The notes beneath the pieces were generated by a model that saw only the letters and a list, made by a program, of their open reading frames with translations, was not told the DNA's origin and ran no database searches. Shown piece after piece: positions 25,667 through 34,536 of a DNA stretch of 64,000 bases. Where the stretch lies: positions 1,364,001 through 1,428,000 of the forward strand of contig NZ_CP157350.1 of NCBI RefSeq assembly GCF_051045985.1, given 5' to 3'. This DNA comes from Scardovia wiggsiae. GTDB taxonomy: Bacteria; Actinomycetota; Actinomycetes; Actinomycetales; Bifidobacteriaceae. Position 1 is the first letter of the stretch; each line of letters begins with the position of its first letter. The position numbers and the translations under genes were made by a program.

Positions 25667-26020
25667 TGGTATAGTTATTAGCAGCATATTTTCTTAAAGA
25701 AAGAGGCGCAGCAGTGTACAGCTTTTCCTGCAGGTAAACCAGCAATACAACTATAAATATATCCAGTAAAAGTTATTTTATTAAATTGTTATTTGTATCT
25801 GCTGTGCCGCTGCAGGAAGCTGATGGGAAGGCCGCAGGGACAGGCGGCACGCAACGTCTGAGATCAAAAGGTTGAATCAGCTAGGAACCAAAACTGATTT
25901 CCCATATATCACACTGCACCGCATAAAAGCTGTCAAAGCACAGATCCCCTCCCTTCCCCACAACCATATCCCGCAGCCTCCCCCCCCCTACGCACAGCGA
26001 TCCATCTGACGTCAAGGAGG
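25667..26020 (+). promoter_or_regulatory. Structured leader of the ABC-F gene
   Basis: About 350 bases without a long gene. It opens with an extended -10 element (TGGTATAGT, 25667-25675). A possible leader peptide follows (25714-25737). AGCTTTTCCTGCAG inside that peptide can pair with CTGCAGGAAGCT near 25812-25823, while GTGCCGC and GCGGCAC (about 25804-25850) can form a competing stem. Mutually exclusive pairing with a short translated leader is the usual plan of ribosome-mediated attenuation upstream of ABC-F resistance genes. A run of nine C (25980-25988) and a strong AAGGAGG come just before the gene. Confidence 0.5.
25714..25737 (+). CDS. Possible leader peptide MYSFSCR
   Basis: GTG start, seven codons and TAA, preceded by AAAGAAAGAGG. 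Its coding bases are part of one arm of the proposed leader hairpin, so ribosome stalling here would change the fold. Too short to be supported by composition; proposed from position and pairing only. Confidence 0.35.
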   Translation: MYSFSCR

Positions 26021-26025
26021 CATAT

Positions 26026-27504
26026 ATGTCAATGATCAAAGTTGAAAACCTGACTTTCGCTTATCCGGGAAGTTACCATAACGTATTTGAAAACTGCACT
26101 TTCCATATTGATACCAGCTGGAAACTCGGTTTTGTAGGAAGGAACGGACGGGGTAAAACCACGCTGCTTAAGCTGCTGATGGGCGAATACGAATACAGCG
26201 GGAAAATCATCAGCTCAGTTGAGTTTGACTATTTCCCCTACCCTGTGAGCGATAAAGGCAGGGCAACCCTTGAAATACTGAGCGGAATATGCCCCGCTGC
26301 AGAAGAATGGGAATTCCTCCGTGAGCTTTCATACCTTGACGTAAGCCCTGACGCACTATACAGGCCTTTCATGACCCTTTCCAACGGAGAGCAGTCGAAA
26401 GCCCTGCTCGCCGCACTTTTCCTTAACGAAGGGCACTTCCTGCTGATCGATGAGCCCACTAACCACCTGGATGCAGATGCGAGGGAACTCGTCTCCCGCT
26501 ATCTGAGGAAAAAGAAAAGCTACATCCTCGTTTCCCACGACCGCTATTTCCTTGACGGCTGTGTAGACCATATCCTTTCCCTGAACAGGGCAACTGTTGA
26601 TGTGCAGAACGGTAATTTTTCCGCCTGGCTGCAGAATTTTGAACAGCAGCAGTCATTCGAGAAAGCGAGGGACGAGCATCTGCGCAAAGACGTACAGCGG
26701 CTGAAACAGGCTTCCCGGAGGACCGCTGACTGGTCAGACAGGATAGAAGCCTCCAAATATGGGAACGGCCCTGTAGACAGAGGCAGCATTGGCCACAGGG
26801 CTGCAAAAATGATGAAACGCTCCAAAACCATAGAAGCGCGTCAGATGAAGGCGATCAAAGAAAAATCCGCACTGCTCAAAAATACCGAAACTGCAGAAAA
26901 GCTGAAAATACATCCTCTGGTTTATTACAGCGAAACGCTTGCTTCGCTTTCCCACGCAGCCCCGGCGTACAACGGCTCCCCCGTCTGCGAACCGGTCTCA
27001 TTCGAGATAAGGCAGGGAGAACGGACAGCGCTCACAGGAAGGAATGGAAGCGGCAAAAGCAGCATCCTGAAACTGCTGGACGGCCAGGATATCCCGCATA
27101 CCGGTACCGTGTCCGTTGGCTCCGGGCTTGTCATATCTTATGTTCCGCAGGATACATCTTTCCTTAAAGGCACGCTTGACAGGTTTGCCGCGGACAGCCA
27201 GATAGACGGGACACTGTTCAAAACGATCCTCAGGAAGCTGGGTTTTGAACGGATCCAGTTTGAGAAGGATATGGAAGATTACTCTGCCGGGCAGAAAAAG
27301 AAAGTCCTCATCGCAAAAAGCCTGTGCGAGGAAGCCCATCTTTATATCTGGGACGAACCCCTCAACTTTATTGATATCTATTCGCGCATGCAGATAGAGC
27401 AGCTTTTACAGGAGTATGCCTCAACAATGGTTTTTGTGGAGCACGACCGCGCATTTCGGGAACTGGCAGCTACACAGGAAATCCCTCTGCAGCCGATAAG
27501 ATAA
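26026..27504 (+). CDS. Lsa-like ABC-F ribosome-protection ATPase
   Basis: 492 residues, two ABC domains and no membrane segment. Domain 1: GRNGRGKTT Walker A (about residue 40), LSNGEQ signature, LLIDEPTNHLD Walker B. Domain 2: GRNGSGKSS, YSAGQKKK, LYIWDEPLNFID. The interdomain linker (about 185-290) is long and basic. The start pattern DTSWKLGFVGRNGRGKTTLL and the DEPLNxxD variant are characteristic of the Lsa/Vga antibiotic-resistance branch, which displaces lincosamides, pleuromutilins and streptogramin A from the ribosome. Resistance spectrum cannot be told from sequence. Controlled, probably, by the leader described separately. Confidence 0.88.
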   Translation: MSMIKVENLTFAYPGSYHNVFENCTFHIDTSWKLGFVGRNGRGKTTLLKLLMGEYEYSGKIISSVEFDYFPYPVSDKGRATLEILSGICPAAEEWEFLRELSYLDVSPDALYRPFMTLSNGEQSKALLAALFLNEGHFLLIDEPTNHLDADARELVSRYLRKKKSYILVSHDRYFLDGCVDHILSLNRATVDVQNGNFSAWLQNFEQQQSFEKARDEHLRKDVQRLKQASRRTADWSDRIEASKYGNGPVDRGSIGHRAAKMMKRSKTIEARQMKAIKEKSALLKNTETAEKLKIHPLVYYSETLASLSHAAPAYNGSPVCEPVSFEIRQGERTALTGRNGSGKSSILKLLDGQDIPHTGTVSVGSGLVISYVPQDTSFLKGTLDRFAADSQIDGTLFKTILRKLGFERIQFEKDMEDYSAGQKKKVLIAKSLCEEAHLYIWDEPLNFIDIYSRMQIEQLLQEYASTMVFVEHDRAFRELAATQEIPLQPIR

Positions 27505-27521
27505 CAGCTTACATCTTATCG
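27494..27521 (+). terminator. Hairpin at the end of the ABC-F gene
   Basis: CGATAAGAT and ATCTTATCG form a nine-pair stem with a ten-base loop that includes the stop codon. There is no T tract after it, so termination would be weak. Confidence 0.45.
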
Positions 27522-27531
27522 CGAAATCAAG

Positions 27532-27553
27532 GATATATCTTTATAGATATATC
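27532..27553. promoter_or_regulatory. Palindrome upstream of the NUDIX gene
   Basis: GATATATC occurs twice, separated by TTTATA, making a 22-base dyad about 50 bases before the NUDIX start. Possible operator. Confidence 0.35.
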
Positions 27554-27603
27554 ATGACAGTATTGTTCCTGACTATCTTATAGATATCCAGTAAGGAACG
27601 AAG

Positions 27604-28290
27604 TTGAACGCTAGAGTTATAAATAAAAGTATGGCGAACAGCACAGATACAGCAGATACGGCAAATACGCCGGGGACATCAGGCCAAATCTACCCCGGCA
27701 CATTCAGCGCAAAGGTCATAAGCCGGAAGGAACTTTTCACAGGGCCGATCTTTAAGGTCGAACGGCTGAATGTACAGCTCAAAGGGATAGCAGGCACAGC
27801 GGATGACCCTGTCACCATACAGCGCGACCTCATTACGCACTCCCCCTGCGTTGTGATGCTGGTGCATGACGTGCCCGGCGACCGGTACCTGCTGCAGTAT
27901 GAATACCGGGTAGGCGCAGACCGCTTTGTACCAGGGATACCTGCCGGGTTCATCGATGAGGGGGAAAGCCCCGAAGAGGCTATGCTGCGCGAGATACGCG
28001 AAGAGGCCGGCATCATCCCCGCCGAGGCTTCCGGATCTGCAGCATCCTATTCCATCGACCATGCCGGGGCGTTCTACTCTTCAGAAGGCATGACAAACGA
28101 ATTGGCGCATATCGCCGTTATCCATCTTTATCAGTGGGAACAGTCCGAACAGCATCTTGATGCCCAGGAATACATCCGCGGAGCGTGGGTGGACTGGGAT
28201 ACCCTGCTGGGTTCAGGGATCACCGCCTCGAATTCAACTATCGCCGTCCAGCATGAAATGATCCGCCGCCTGAAAATGAAAATAAAGTAA
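27604..28290 (+). CDS. NUDIX hydrolase (ADP-ribose pyrophosphatase-like)
   Basis: 228 residues. A perfect Nudix box, GFIDEGESPEEAMLREIREE followed by AG, lies near residues 118-140, on a fold with KVERLNVQL and LLQYEYRVGADRF before it, as in ADP-ribose/nucleoside-diphosphate-sugar pyrophosphatases. The TTG at 27604 is taken as start because AAGGAACGAAG precedes it; the ATG nine codons later has no site. The N-terminal 35 residues are Thr-rich and probably disordered. Confidence 0.88.
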   Translation: MNARVINKSMANSTDTADTANTPGTSGQIYPGTFSAKVISRKELFTGPIFKVERLNVQLKGIAGTADDPVTIQRDLITHSPCVVMLVHDVPGDRYLLQYEYRVGADRFVPGIPAGFIDEGESPEEAMLREIREEAGIIPAEASGSAASYSIDHAGAFYSSEGMTNELAHIAVIHLYQWEQSEQHLDAQEYIRGAWVDWDTLLGSGITASNSTIAVQHEMIRRLKMKIK

Positions 28291-28411
28291 AAATTTATAC
28301 CAAAAAAGATGCGCACGCAAAGACTTTGCAATAATTCCTATGTAACAGGTTTTAGGAAATTCTTTTATTTATAGTATGGTAGCAGGTAGATAAAAGCCAG
28401 GAAGGACTATT

Positions 28412-29113
28412 ATGGGCTTTCTCGATAAATTCGAAAAAGGTATTGGGGGCGCCGTTAATGGCGTATTCTCCAAGTTCGGTTCTAAAGATTTGCAGCCGGT
28501 AGACCTTTCGAGCGCGCTTGAACGCGAAATCGACTCTCAGGCAATGGCGGTACGCGGGGACAGGACCGTAGCCCCCAACGAGTATCGGTTCAAGCTTTCC
28601 ACACCAGACTTTGACCACATCGAACAGTGGGGTTCTGAAGCACTCGCCAATGAGCTTGCAGACAACCTCACCAAGTATGCCGAAGGCCAGCACTACGCAT
28701 TCGTAGGGCCTGTAGTAGTCATTTTTGAAGAAGACCTTGACCTGGCGCGCGGCGACTACAAACTTATGAGCGAGTCGGTGCAGGGCAACGCGGCACCTGT
28801 CACAACGGATGCGGATAATAACGACTGTCCTATCCTTGAGATCAACGGCCGCCAGTACCTCCTTACAGCAGATAAAACTGTCCTGGGACGCGGATCCAAC
28901 TGCGACATAGTCATTGACGATCCGGGAATTTCCCGCCACCATCTTGAGATAGATATTACAGATAAAGGCGTTATCGCCCGCGATATGGGCTCCACCAACG
29001 GCACATTCGTTGAAGGACATCAAGTACCCGCTGCTACACTGGTAGATGGCAATACAATTACTATAGGACGCACGCGCATCCTGTTCTGGGCCTCCTCGCA
29101 GGTCCAGCAATAG
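28412..29113 (+). CDS. fhaA: FhaA-like DUF3662/FHA protein
   Basis: 233 residues. DUF3662 domain at 1 to about 115 (MGFLDKFEKGIGGAVNGVFS start, SSALEREIDSQA), then an FHA domain at about 148-225 with the phosphothreonine-binding set LGRGSNCDIVIDD, SRHHLEI and STNGTF. In mycobacteria FhaA binds phosphorylated MviN and tunes peptidoglycan synthesis. First gene of the conserved kinase/cell-shape cluster; AGGAAGGA precedes the ATG. The linker between domains is much shorter than in Mycobacterium. Confidence 0.93.
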   Translation: MGFLDKFEKGIGGAVNGVFSKFGSKDLQPVDLSSALEREIDSQAMAVRGDRTVAPNEYRFKLSTPDFDHIEQWGSEALANELADNLTKYAEGQHYAFVGPVVVIFEEDLDLARGDYKLMSESVQGNAAPVTTDADNNDCPILEINGRQYLLTADKTVLGRGSNCDIVIDDPGISRHHLEIDITDKGVIARDMGSTNGTFVEGHQVPAATLVDGNTITIGRTRILFWASSQVQQ

Positions 29114-29233
29114 AAGGCGCTTACGGACAGCAGCATTGCACGCCATGTACATGCGTCCCGGCCTGGGCAGCAAAGGTGCGGGGACCTGCGCAAGCGCAGC
29201 CGCAATGGGAACACTACAACATAAGAGCACACC

Positions 29234-29803
29234 ATGATAACAGATCTGACATTCGCAGTCATGAAGTACGGCTTTCTGGCCTTGCTGTGGGTCTTCGTGT
29301 TTCTCGCTGTACGGTCATTGCGCAAAGACGTACTGAATATGAGCCCTCCTCCCCGCAAGCGGGGCCGGAGGAACGACAGCAACACTTCGCAGCCGTCGTC
29401 AGGCGGCAGGCGCAGCTCCCGTAATTCCGGGCAGCAGTACGCTGCTGCTGCGTCCCCATCCCAGCCGCAGCCTGCACCGCAGCCCCAAATGCAGCAGGGT
29501 GCAGGCAATCAGGCAAGTATGCTTACTATTATTGACGGCCCCTTGTCCGGCACTACATACACTTTAGGCTCGCAAAGCATTACGCTCGGCCGTGCCCCTG
29601 ACAACGTAGTCGTGCTTAATGACGAATTCGTATCATCCCACCATGCCCGTGTTTACGTTGACCCTACAACAGGGCGATGGGCTATTGAAGACCTTGGCAG
29701 CACAAACGGCACTGTTGTGAACGGGCAGCGGCTTGCCCGGAGCATGGTCCTCCCTGCCGGTGTGCCTGTACGCATTGGCGGCACTACTTTTGAATTGAGA
29801 TAG
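29234..29803 (+). CDS. fhaB: FhaB/FipA-like membrane-anchored FHA protein
   Basis: 189 residues: one N-terminal membrane helix (YGFLALLWVFVFLAV), a basic, Pro/Gln/Ser-rich linker (about 35-92), and a C-terminal FHA domain (LGRAPDNVVVLNDEFVSSHH, STNGTVVNG). In actinobacteria FhaB (FipA) links FtsZ/FtsQ-type division proteins to PknB signalling. The pstP gene follows after seven bases. No strong Shine-Dalgarno precedes this ATG. Confidence 0.92.
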   Translation: MITDLTFAVMKYGFLALLWVFVFLAVRSLRKDVLNMSPPPRKRGRRNDSNTSQPSSGGRRSSRNSGQQYAAAASPSQPQPAPQPQMQQGAGNQASMLTIIDGPLSGTTYTLGSQSITLGRAPDNVVVLNDEFVSSHHARVYVDPTTGRWAIEDLGSTNGTVVNGQRLARSMVLPAGVPVRIGGTTFELR

Positions 29804-29810
29804 GAGGTAT

Positions 29811-31376
29811 ATGAGTTCAAGTCTTCCTCTGATTCTCACATCAACAACTGTTTCTGACATCGGCTATGTACGCCACGACAATCAGGATTCATCTTTTGCA
29901 GGTGAACACCTTATAACAGTATGCGACGGAATGGGCGGCCACGCCGGCGGCGATACGGCCTCTACCATTGCTATACGCTCCCTGGCACATATAGAGGTTG
30001 CTTCAGGCAGCGATCCTGATGACATGGCCAGGGTCCTGCAGACTTCAATCATTGCTGCGCATGATGCCATTGTGGGGAAAGCCAGCCGCGAGCGCAAGCT
30101 TTCCGGTATGGGGACTACCGTAGAAGCCCTGCGCCTGGTAGGGAATTACTGGGTACTTGCCCATATGGGGGATTCGCGCGCTTATCTGCTGCGGGGCGGT
30201 GAGCTGATCCGCGGTACCAAAGACCACAGCTATGTCCAGCATCTTATTGATACGGGGCGGATCACCCCTGAGCAGGCAAAAGGCCACCCCCAGCGTAACG
30301 TCGTCATGCGCGTGCTCGGCGATTTTGATATAGATCCGCATCCTGACATCTCTATACGCACTGCACTCCCGGGGGACCGCTGGCTGTTGTGTTCAGACGG
30401 GCTGTTCGGAGTACTGGAAGACAGCACTATCCGCGAAGCGCTTTCCACCATTGAGGATCCGAACCAGTGTGCGCAGGATCTTGTATCTATGGCGCTGCGC
30501 GCGGGCAGCACCGATAACGTTACTGCCGCAATCGCAGATGTTACAGTAGTTTCAAGCGAAAAAGACGTATCATCAGCCCACCAGATCCCGCTTGTAGGGG
30601 GTGCGGCCAGTAAAGAGCCTCAGCCGCTGGCAGATATCATCGACCGGCCTGTTGCTATTGCCCCTGCGCTGAAGGAAGGCCCTGAGTCGCCCGCATCGCG
30701 TGCAGCAGCACTCACCCACAGCAGCAAGGACAGCAGCCCCAGGAGTGAAAGCACTTCTGCGGATAACAGCGGCGGGTCACGGACAGATTCAGGCAGTATC
30801 AGGCAGATCGCCATGCCGCAGAGGACCCTTGACGGCAATGCCGTCCCAGAAACAAGTGAAATACCTATCGTACAGAAAGCGAACGGCTCTTTCTCCGACG
30901 ACCCCCACGACCCTGCAGTCGTCAAAGCTGCCAGGGACCAGAGCCAGAGCGCGCAGCAGCGTACACACAGGCGTTCAGCAATGCGGCGGGTACTTACCTT
31001 TTTCACGATCCTTGTGGTGCTGGCAGGGATCGCTTTCGGGGGACTGCGGGCTTACCAGTGGTCACAGACCCGGTACTATATAGGCGAGAGCGACGGCGTA
31101 GTCGCCATCTACAGAGGCGTACCTACAAATATATTCGGCATCAGTCTGTCACACGTTGAGGAAAAAACGGATATCCGCGTATCAAGGCTGTCCCCGGTAT
31201 GGCAGCAGCAGCTTCGGCAGGGGATCGTTACTGATTCGCTGGGCGCTGCCAGGCAGCATATACATGCCAACATACAGAATGCCGCTTCTGAGACCGGCGA
31301 TACCGGCACAGATACAAGTACGGCCTCACCGGATGCAGCATCAGATACACCTTCAGGAACAGCGGAGGCGAACTGA
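29811..31376 (+). CDS. pstP: PP2C-type Ser/Thr protein phosphatase
   Basis: 521 residues. PP2C catalytic domain at about 1-245: VRHDNQDS, VCDGMGGHAGGDTAS, AHMGDSRAYL, LLCSDGLFG, GSTDNVTAAI, all metal-binding Asp present. A Ser-rich linker follows, one membrane helix (about 391-415) and an extracytoplasmic tail ending in a Thr/Ser-rich stretch. It dephosphorylates PknA/PknB and their substrates. AGGAGG precedes the ATG; its stop shares one base with the rodA start. Confidence 0.95.
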   Translation: MSSSLPLILTSTTVSDIGYVRHDNQDSSFAGEHLITVCDGMGGHAGGDTASTIAIRSLAHIEVASGSDPDDMARVLQTSIIAAHDAIVGKASRERKLSGMGTTVEALRLVGNYWVLAHMGDSRAYLLRGGELIRGTKDHSYVQHLIDTGRITPEQAKGHPQRNVVMRVLGDFDIDPHPDISIRTALPGDRWLLCSDGLFGVLEDSTIREALSTIEDPNQCAQDLVSMALRAGSTDNVTAAIADVTVVSSEKDVSSAHQIPLVGGAASKEPQPLADIIDRPVAIAPALKEGPESPASRAAALTHSSKDSSPRSESTSADNSGGSRTDSGSIRQIAMPQRTLDGNAVPETSEIPIVQKANGSFSDDPHDPAVVKAARDQSQSAQQRTHRRSAMRRVLTFFTILVVLAGIAFGGLRAYQWSQTRYYIGESDGVVAIYRGVPTNIFGISLSHVEEKTDIRVSRLSPVWQQQLRQGIVTDSLGAARQHIHANIQNAASETGDTGTDTSTASPDAASDTPSGTAEAN

Positions 31377-33061
31377 TGATAGGGAACCGCGTCCGGCAAT
31401 CTTTTATGCTGATCTTCATTTTTGCGATCACAGCACTGGGGCTGTTCCAGATGTTCATGCGGATAAATGGGACCATTCCCTCGCGTTACATGCTTCCGCT
31501 CACTGCTATGTTCGCGGTCATCGTGGCGGTATGGATAGTGCTGTGCACTTTCCAGCGGTATTCTTCGCAGCTCATATTTTTCTGCGTTATCCTGCTGTCG
31601 CTCATAGGGATAACTGAGATCATCCGCATTGACCATGAAAACCGCACACGCGGTTCCGGTGCCGTCAACGCAGGCATGAACCAGATCATCTGGCTGATCA
31701 TTGCCCTCGTAATATGTGCCGCATTGTCAATACTGCTGCGCAACTACCGGCTGCTGCGCAAGTTCTCCTACACGAGCATGGTTATCGGGATACTGCTGAT
31801 GTTCTCCCCTATGGTCCCCGGGCTGGGAAAGACCATTGGCGGGGCCCGCATATGGATCGGGATAGGCTCCCACACTGTCCAGCCGGCAGAATTCGCCAAA
31901 CTCTTTATTGCAGTCTTTTTTGCCGGGTACCTTTTCGACCATCGCGACCAGCTCGCAGTAGGCGGGCGCAAATTCCTGAGGATGCGGCTTCCGCGGCTGC
32001 GCGACCTGGGGCCGATCCTCATCGTATGGGCGTTATGCATGGGTGTGCTTGTCCTTCAGCGCGACCTGGGGACGTCACTGCTCTTTTTCGCGATGTTTGT
32101 CTGCATGCTGTACGTTTCCACCGGGCACTCCAGCTGGATCCTCATTGGGCTGGTATTCTTCGGAGTAAGCGCTGCAGCCGCTTCCCGGCTGTTTGGCCAC
32201 GTCCAGAACCGTATCACCGCATGGCTGCATCCTTTTGATGATTCCGTCTATACCGCCGTCGGAGGGTCCGAGCAACTTGTCAAAGGCATTTTCGGGCTTT
32301 CAAGCGGCGGGACGTTTGGGACTGGCCTCGGCAAAGGGCATCCGGGCATAACCCCTCTGGCAAATTCAGACTTCATCTTCTCATCGCTGGGCGAAGAGCT
32401 CGGGCTTACCGGTATCCTTGCCATCCTCAGTATCTACCTTATTATCATTGCTGCCGGGATCATAACAGCCCTGAAGATCAAAGACGGATTCGGCAAACTC
32501 CTTATTGCCGGTCTGGTATTTACCATGGCTTTCCAGGTATTCATAGTTGTAGGCGGCATCACCCTTGTCATACCTCTGACAGGCCTGACACTCCCCTATA
32601 TAGCAGCAGGGGGATCAAGCCTGACAGCCAATATGGTCCTGGCATTCATGATCCTGATCGTATCTAACGACGCCCATAAACCGCAGGACGATAAACTTAC
32701 CGATACTGTGGCCATGGAAGCGCTCGAAGCGCTCCAGGCGAACGAAAAGCGCCGCGCACTCGAAGAGGCGATCGAGGAGCGGGATCAGCGGGATGCGGTG
32801 CCAAGAGGACGCCATGCTTTCACCCGAGACAACCATCCGGCAGCAGGCGCAGAGGAGGTCTCAGAGCCTGCAGAAACGCGCGAGTTCCCCGGCATGTCTG
32901 CAGAGGGGCCTGCGGCACCTGAAGGGGACAGCCCTGCAGTAACAGACAGCACCGCATCAGGCATCTCCGCATCGGGCAGCCCTGCTCCGGACACGCCGGC
33001 GGTTTCGGAAGAAGCTACAGAAGTTATTGACCTTAGCGGGGAACGGAGGGAAGAACAATGA
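31376..33061 (+). CDS. rodA: RodA/FtsW-family peptidoglycan glycosyltransferase
   Basis: 561 residues. SEDS protein with about 12 membrane helices; motifs GARIWIGIGSHTVQPAEFAKL, LQRDLGTSLLFF and LGEELGLTG carry the conserved charged residues (including the catalytic Asp of the QRDLG region). It polymerises lipid II with the class B transpeptidase encoded next. The last 110 residues are a cytoplasmic, Ala/Glu/Pro-rich tail. It overlaps pbpA by ATGA. Confidence 0.95.
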   Translation: MIGNRVRQSFMLIFIFAITALGLFQMFMRINGTIPSRYMLPLTAMFAVIVAVWIVLCTFQRYSSQLIFFCVILLSLIGITEIIRIDHENRTRGSGAVNAGMNQIIWLIIALVICAALSILLRNYRLLRKFSYTSMVIGILLMFSPMVPGLGKTIGGARIWIGIGSHTVQPAEFAKLFIAVFFAGYLFDHRDQLAVGGRKFLRMRLPRLRDLGPILIVWALCMGVLVLQRDLGTSLLFFAMFVCMLYVSTGHSSWILIGLVFFGVSAAAASRLFGHVQNRITAWLHPFDDSVYTAVGGSEQLVKGIFGLSSGGTFGTGLGKGHPGITPLANSDFIFSSLGEELGLTGILAILSIYLIIIAAGIITALKIKDGFGKLLIAGLVFTMAFQVFIVVGGITLVIPLTGLTLPYIAAGGSSLTANMVLAFMILIVSNDAHKPQDDKLTDTVAMEALEALQANEKRRALEEAIEERDQRDAVPRGRHAFTRDNHPAAGAEEVSEPAETREFPGMSAEGPAAPEGDSPAVTDSTASGISASGSPAPDTPAVSEEATEVIDLSGERREEQ

Positions 33062-34536
33062 ATGCCAACCTTCGCCGTATATTTAACATCGTTGTAGCAC
33101 TTATGGCCATACTTGGTATCTCAAGTTCCATTATTATGGTCGTCCGGTCCAGCTCCCTCAACGCTGACCCGCGGAATGTGCGCGCGCTGTACAATGAGTT
33201 TGCTGTTGACCGCGGGCCGATACTTGCCAACGACGGGCGCACGGTCCTGGCAACATCCACGAAGGTAAACGACGCATTCCAGTATCAGCGCACTTACCCT
33301 CAGGGTGATGTGTATGCGCCGGTAACCGGATTCGTTTCTATCAACCAGCGGGCGCGGTACGGGATCGAAGCAAGCCGGAACCAGCAGCTGAGCGGCCTGA
33401 GCGACAGCCTGTGGATTGACCGCACTAAATCCCTTATTGAGGGGAGCACGAGCAAAGGCGCAATAATTGAGACTTCCATTGATCCGAAGCTGCAGACGCT
33501 GGCTTACAACCTTATGAAAGGCAAAAGAGGGTCTGTTGTTGCTATTGAGCCTTCTACAGGCCGTATCCTCGCAATGGTCAGCACGCCCAGCTACAATCCG
33601 AATTCCCTCGCCACCCATGACACACAGGCTGCCAATGCTGCATGGAGCCAGCTGTCAGGCGGTTCTGACAGCGTTATCATCAATAACGCTACACGCCAGC
33701 TCTTTGCCCCCGGATCGACTTTTAAGCTTGTAGTTGCAGCCGCAGCGCTGGAGAGCGGGAAATATACACTCGATTCCCAGATCCCCGCAGGGGCGTCCTA
33801 CACGCTTCCCGGGACCAGTACCCAGCTGACCAATACTTCACACGCAGCTGACGGTACTAACGGGAAAATATCCCTTTCCGATGCGATAGCATATTCCTCT
33901 AATACCGCTTTTGCCCAGCTCGCAGTCGCTTTGGGGAAAGATACCATCTCTGATATGGCGAAGAAAATGGGCTTCGGCTCTTCCATCGTTGTTGACGGGA
34001 ATGATACTCTGGGGACGCCGATGGCTTCTGTCCCTTCAGTATTCCCTGACACCCTTTCCGATGACCGCCTTGCCTTGTCTGCCATAGGCCAGGGGGATAC
34101 TAAAGAGACCCCTCTGCTTAACACTATGATCACTGCTGCAATTGCAAACGACGGGGTTATGCTGCACCCGACTCTGGTGGACAGGGTGCGTTCCAGCGAC
34201 CTGAGCGTCATCTCCACACGCTCCACCACAGCACTGACTTCAGACAGGATCTCGCAGGATACAGCATCCTCCCTGAATACAGCGATGCAAAGCGTCATTA
34301 CTAAAGAGGCACCGAACCTGAAACTCCCCGGGATTACTATCGCGGCTAAAACCGGCACTGCCCAGGTAGGACTGGACAAACGGACGAATAACGGATGGAT
34401 CACGGCTTTTGCCCCTGCAGATAACCCCAGAATAGCTATCAGTGTCGTCGTCACGGGGACAACCAGGCTGGGTGCGGACAGCGCCGGCCCTATCATGAAG
34501 CAGCTGATGCAGGAGTATCTCCATGAAACTCGTTGA
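33058..34536 (+). CDS. pbpA: Class B penicillin-binding protein (transpeptidase)
   Basis: 492 residues. One N-terminal membrane helix (about 9-31), a dimerisation region, and a transpeptidase domain with active-site STFK (Ser near 219), SSN and KTGT (near 430). It cross-links peptidoglycan with RodA. It overlaps rodA by four bases and the following kinase gene by 14, indicating tight translational coupling. Confidence 0.95.
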   Translation: MNANLRRIFNIVVALMAILGISSSIIMVVRSSSLNADPRNVRALYNEFAVDRGPILANDGRTVLATSTKVNDAFQYQRTYPQGDVYAPVTGFVSINQRARYGIEASRNQQLSGLSDSLWIDRTKSLIEGSTSKGAIIETSIDPKLQTLAYNLMKGKRGSVVAIEPSTGRILAMVSTPSYNPNSLATHDTQAANAAWSQLSGGSDSVIINNATRQLFAPGSTFKLVVAAAALESGKYTLDSQIPAGASYTLPGTSTQLTNTSHAADGTNGKISLSDAIAYSSNTAFAQLAVALGKDTISDMAKKMGFGSSIVVDGNDTLGTPMASVPSVFPDTLSDDRLALSAIGQGDTKETPLLNTMITAAIANDGVMLHPTLVDRVRSSDLSVISTRSTTALTSDRISQDTASSLNTAMQSVITKEAPNLKLPGITIAAKTGTAQVGLDKRTNNGWITAFAPADNPRIAISVVVTGTTRLGADSAGPIMKQLMQEYLHETR

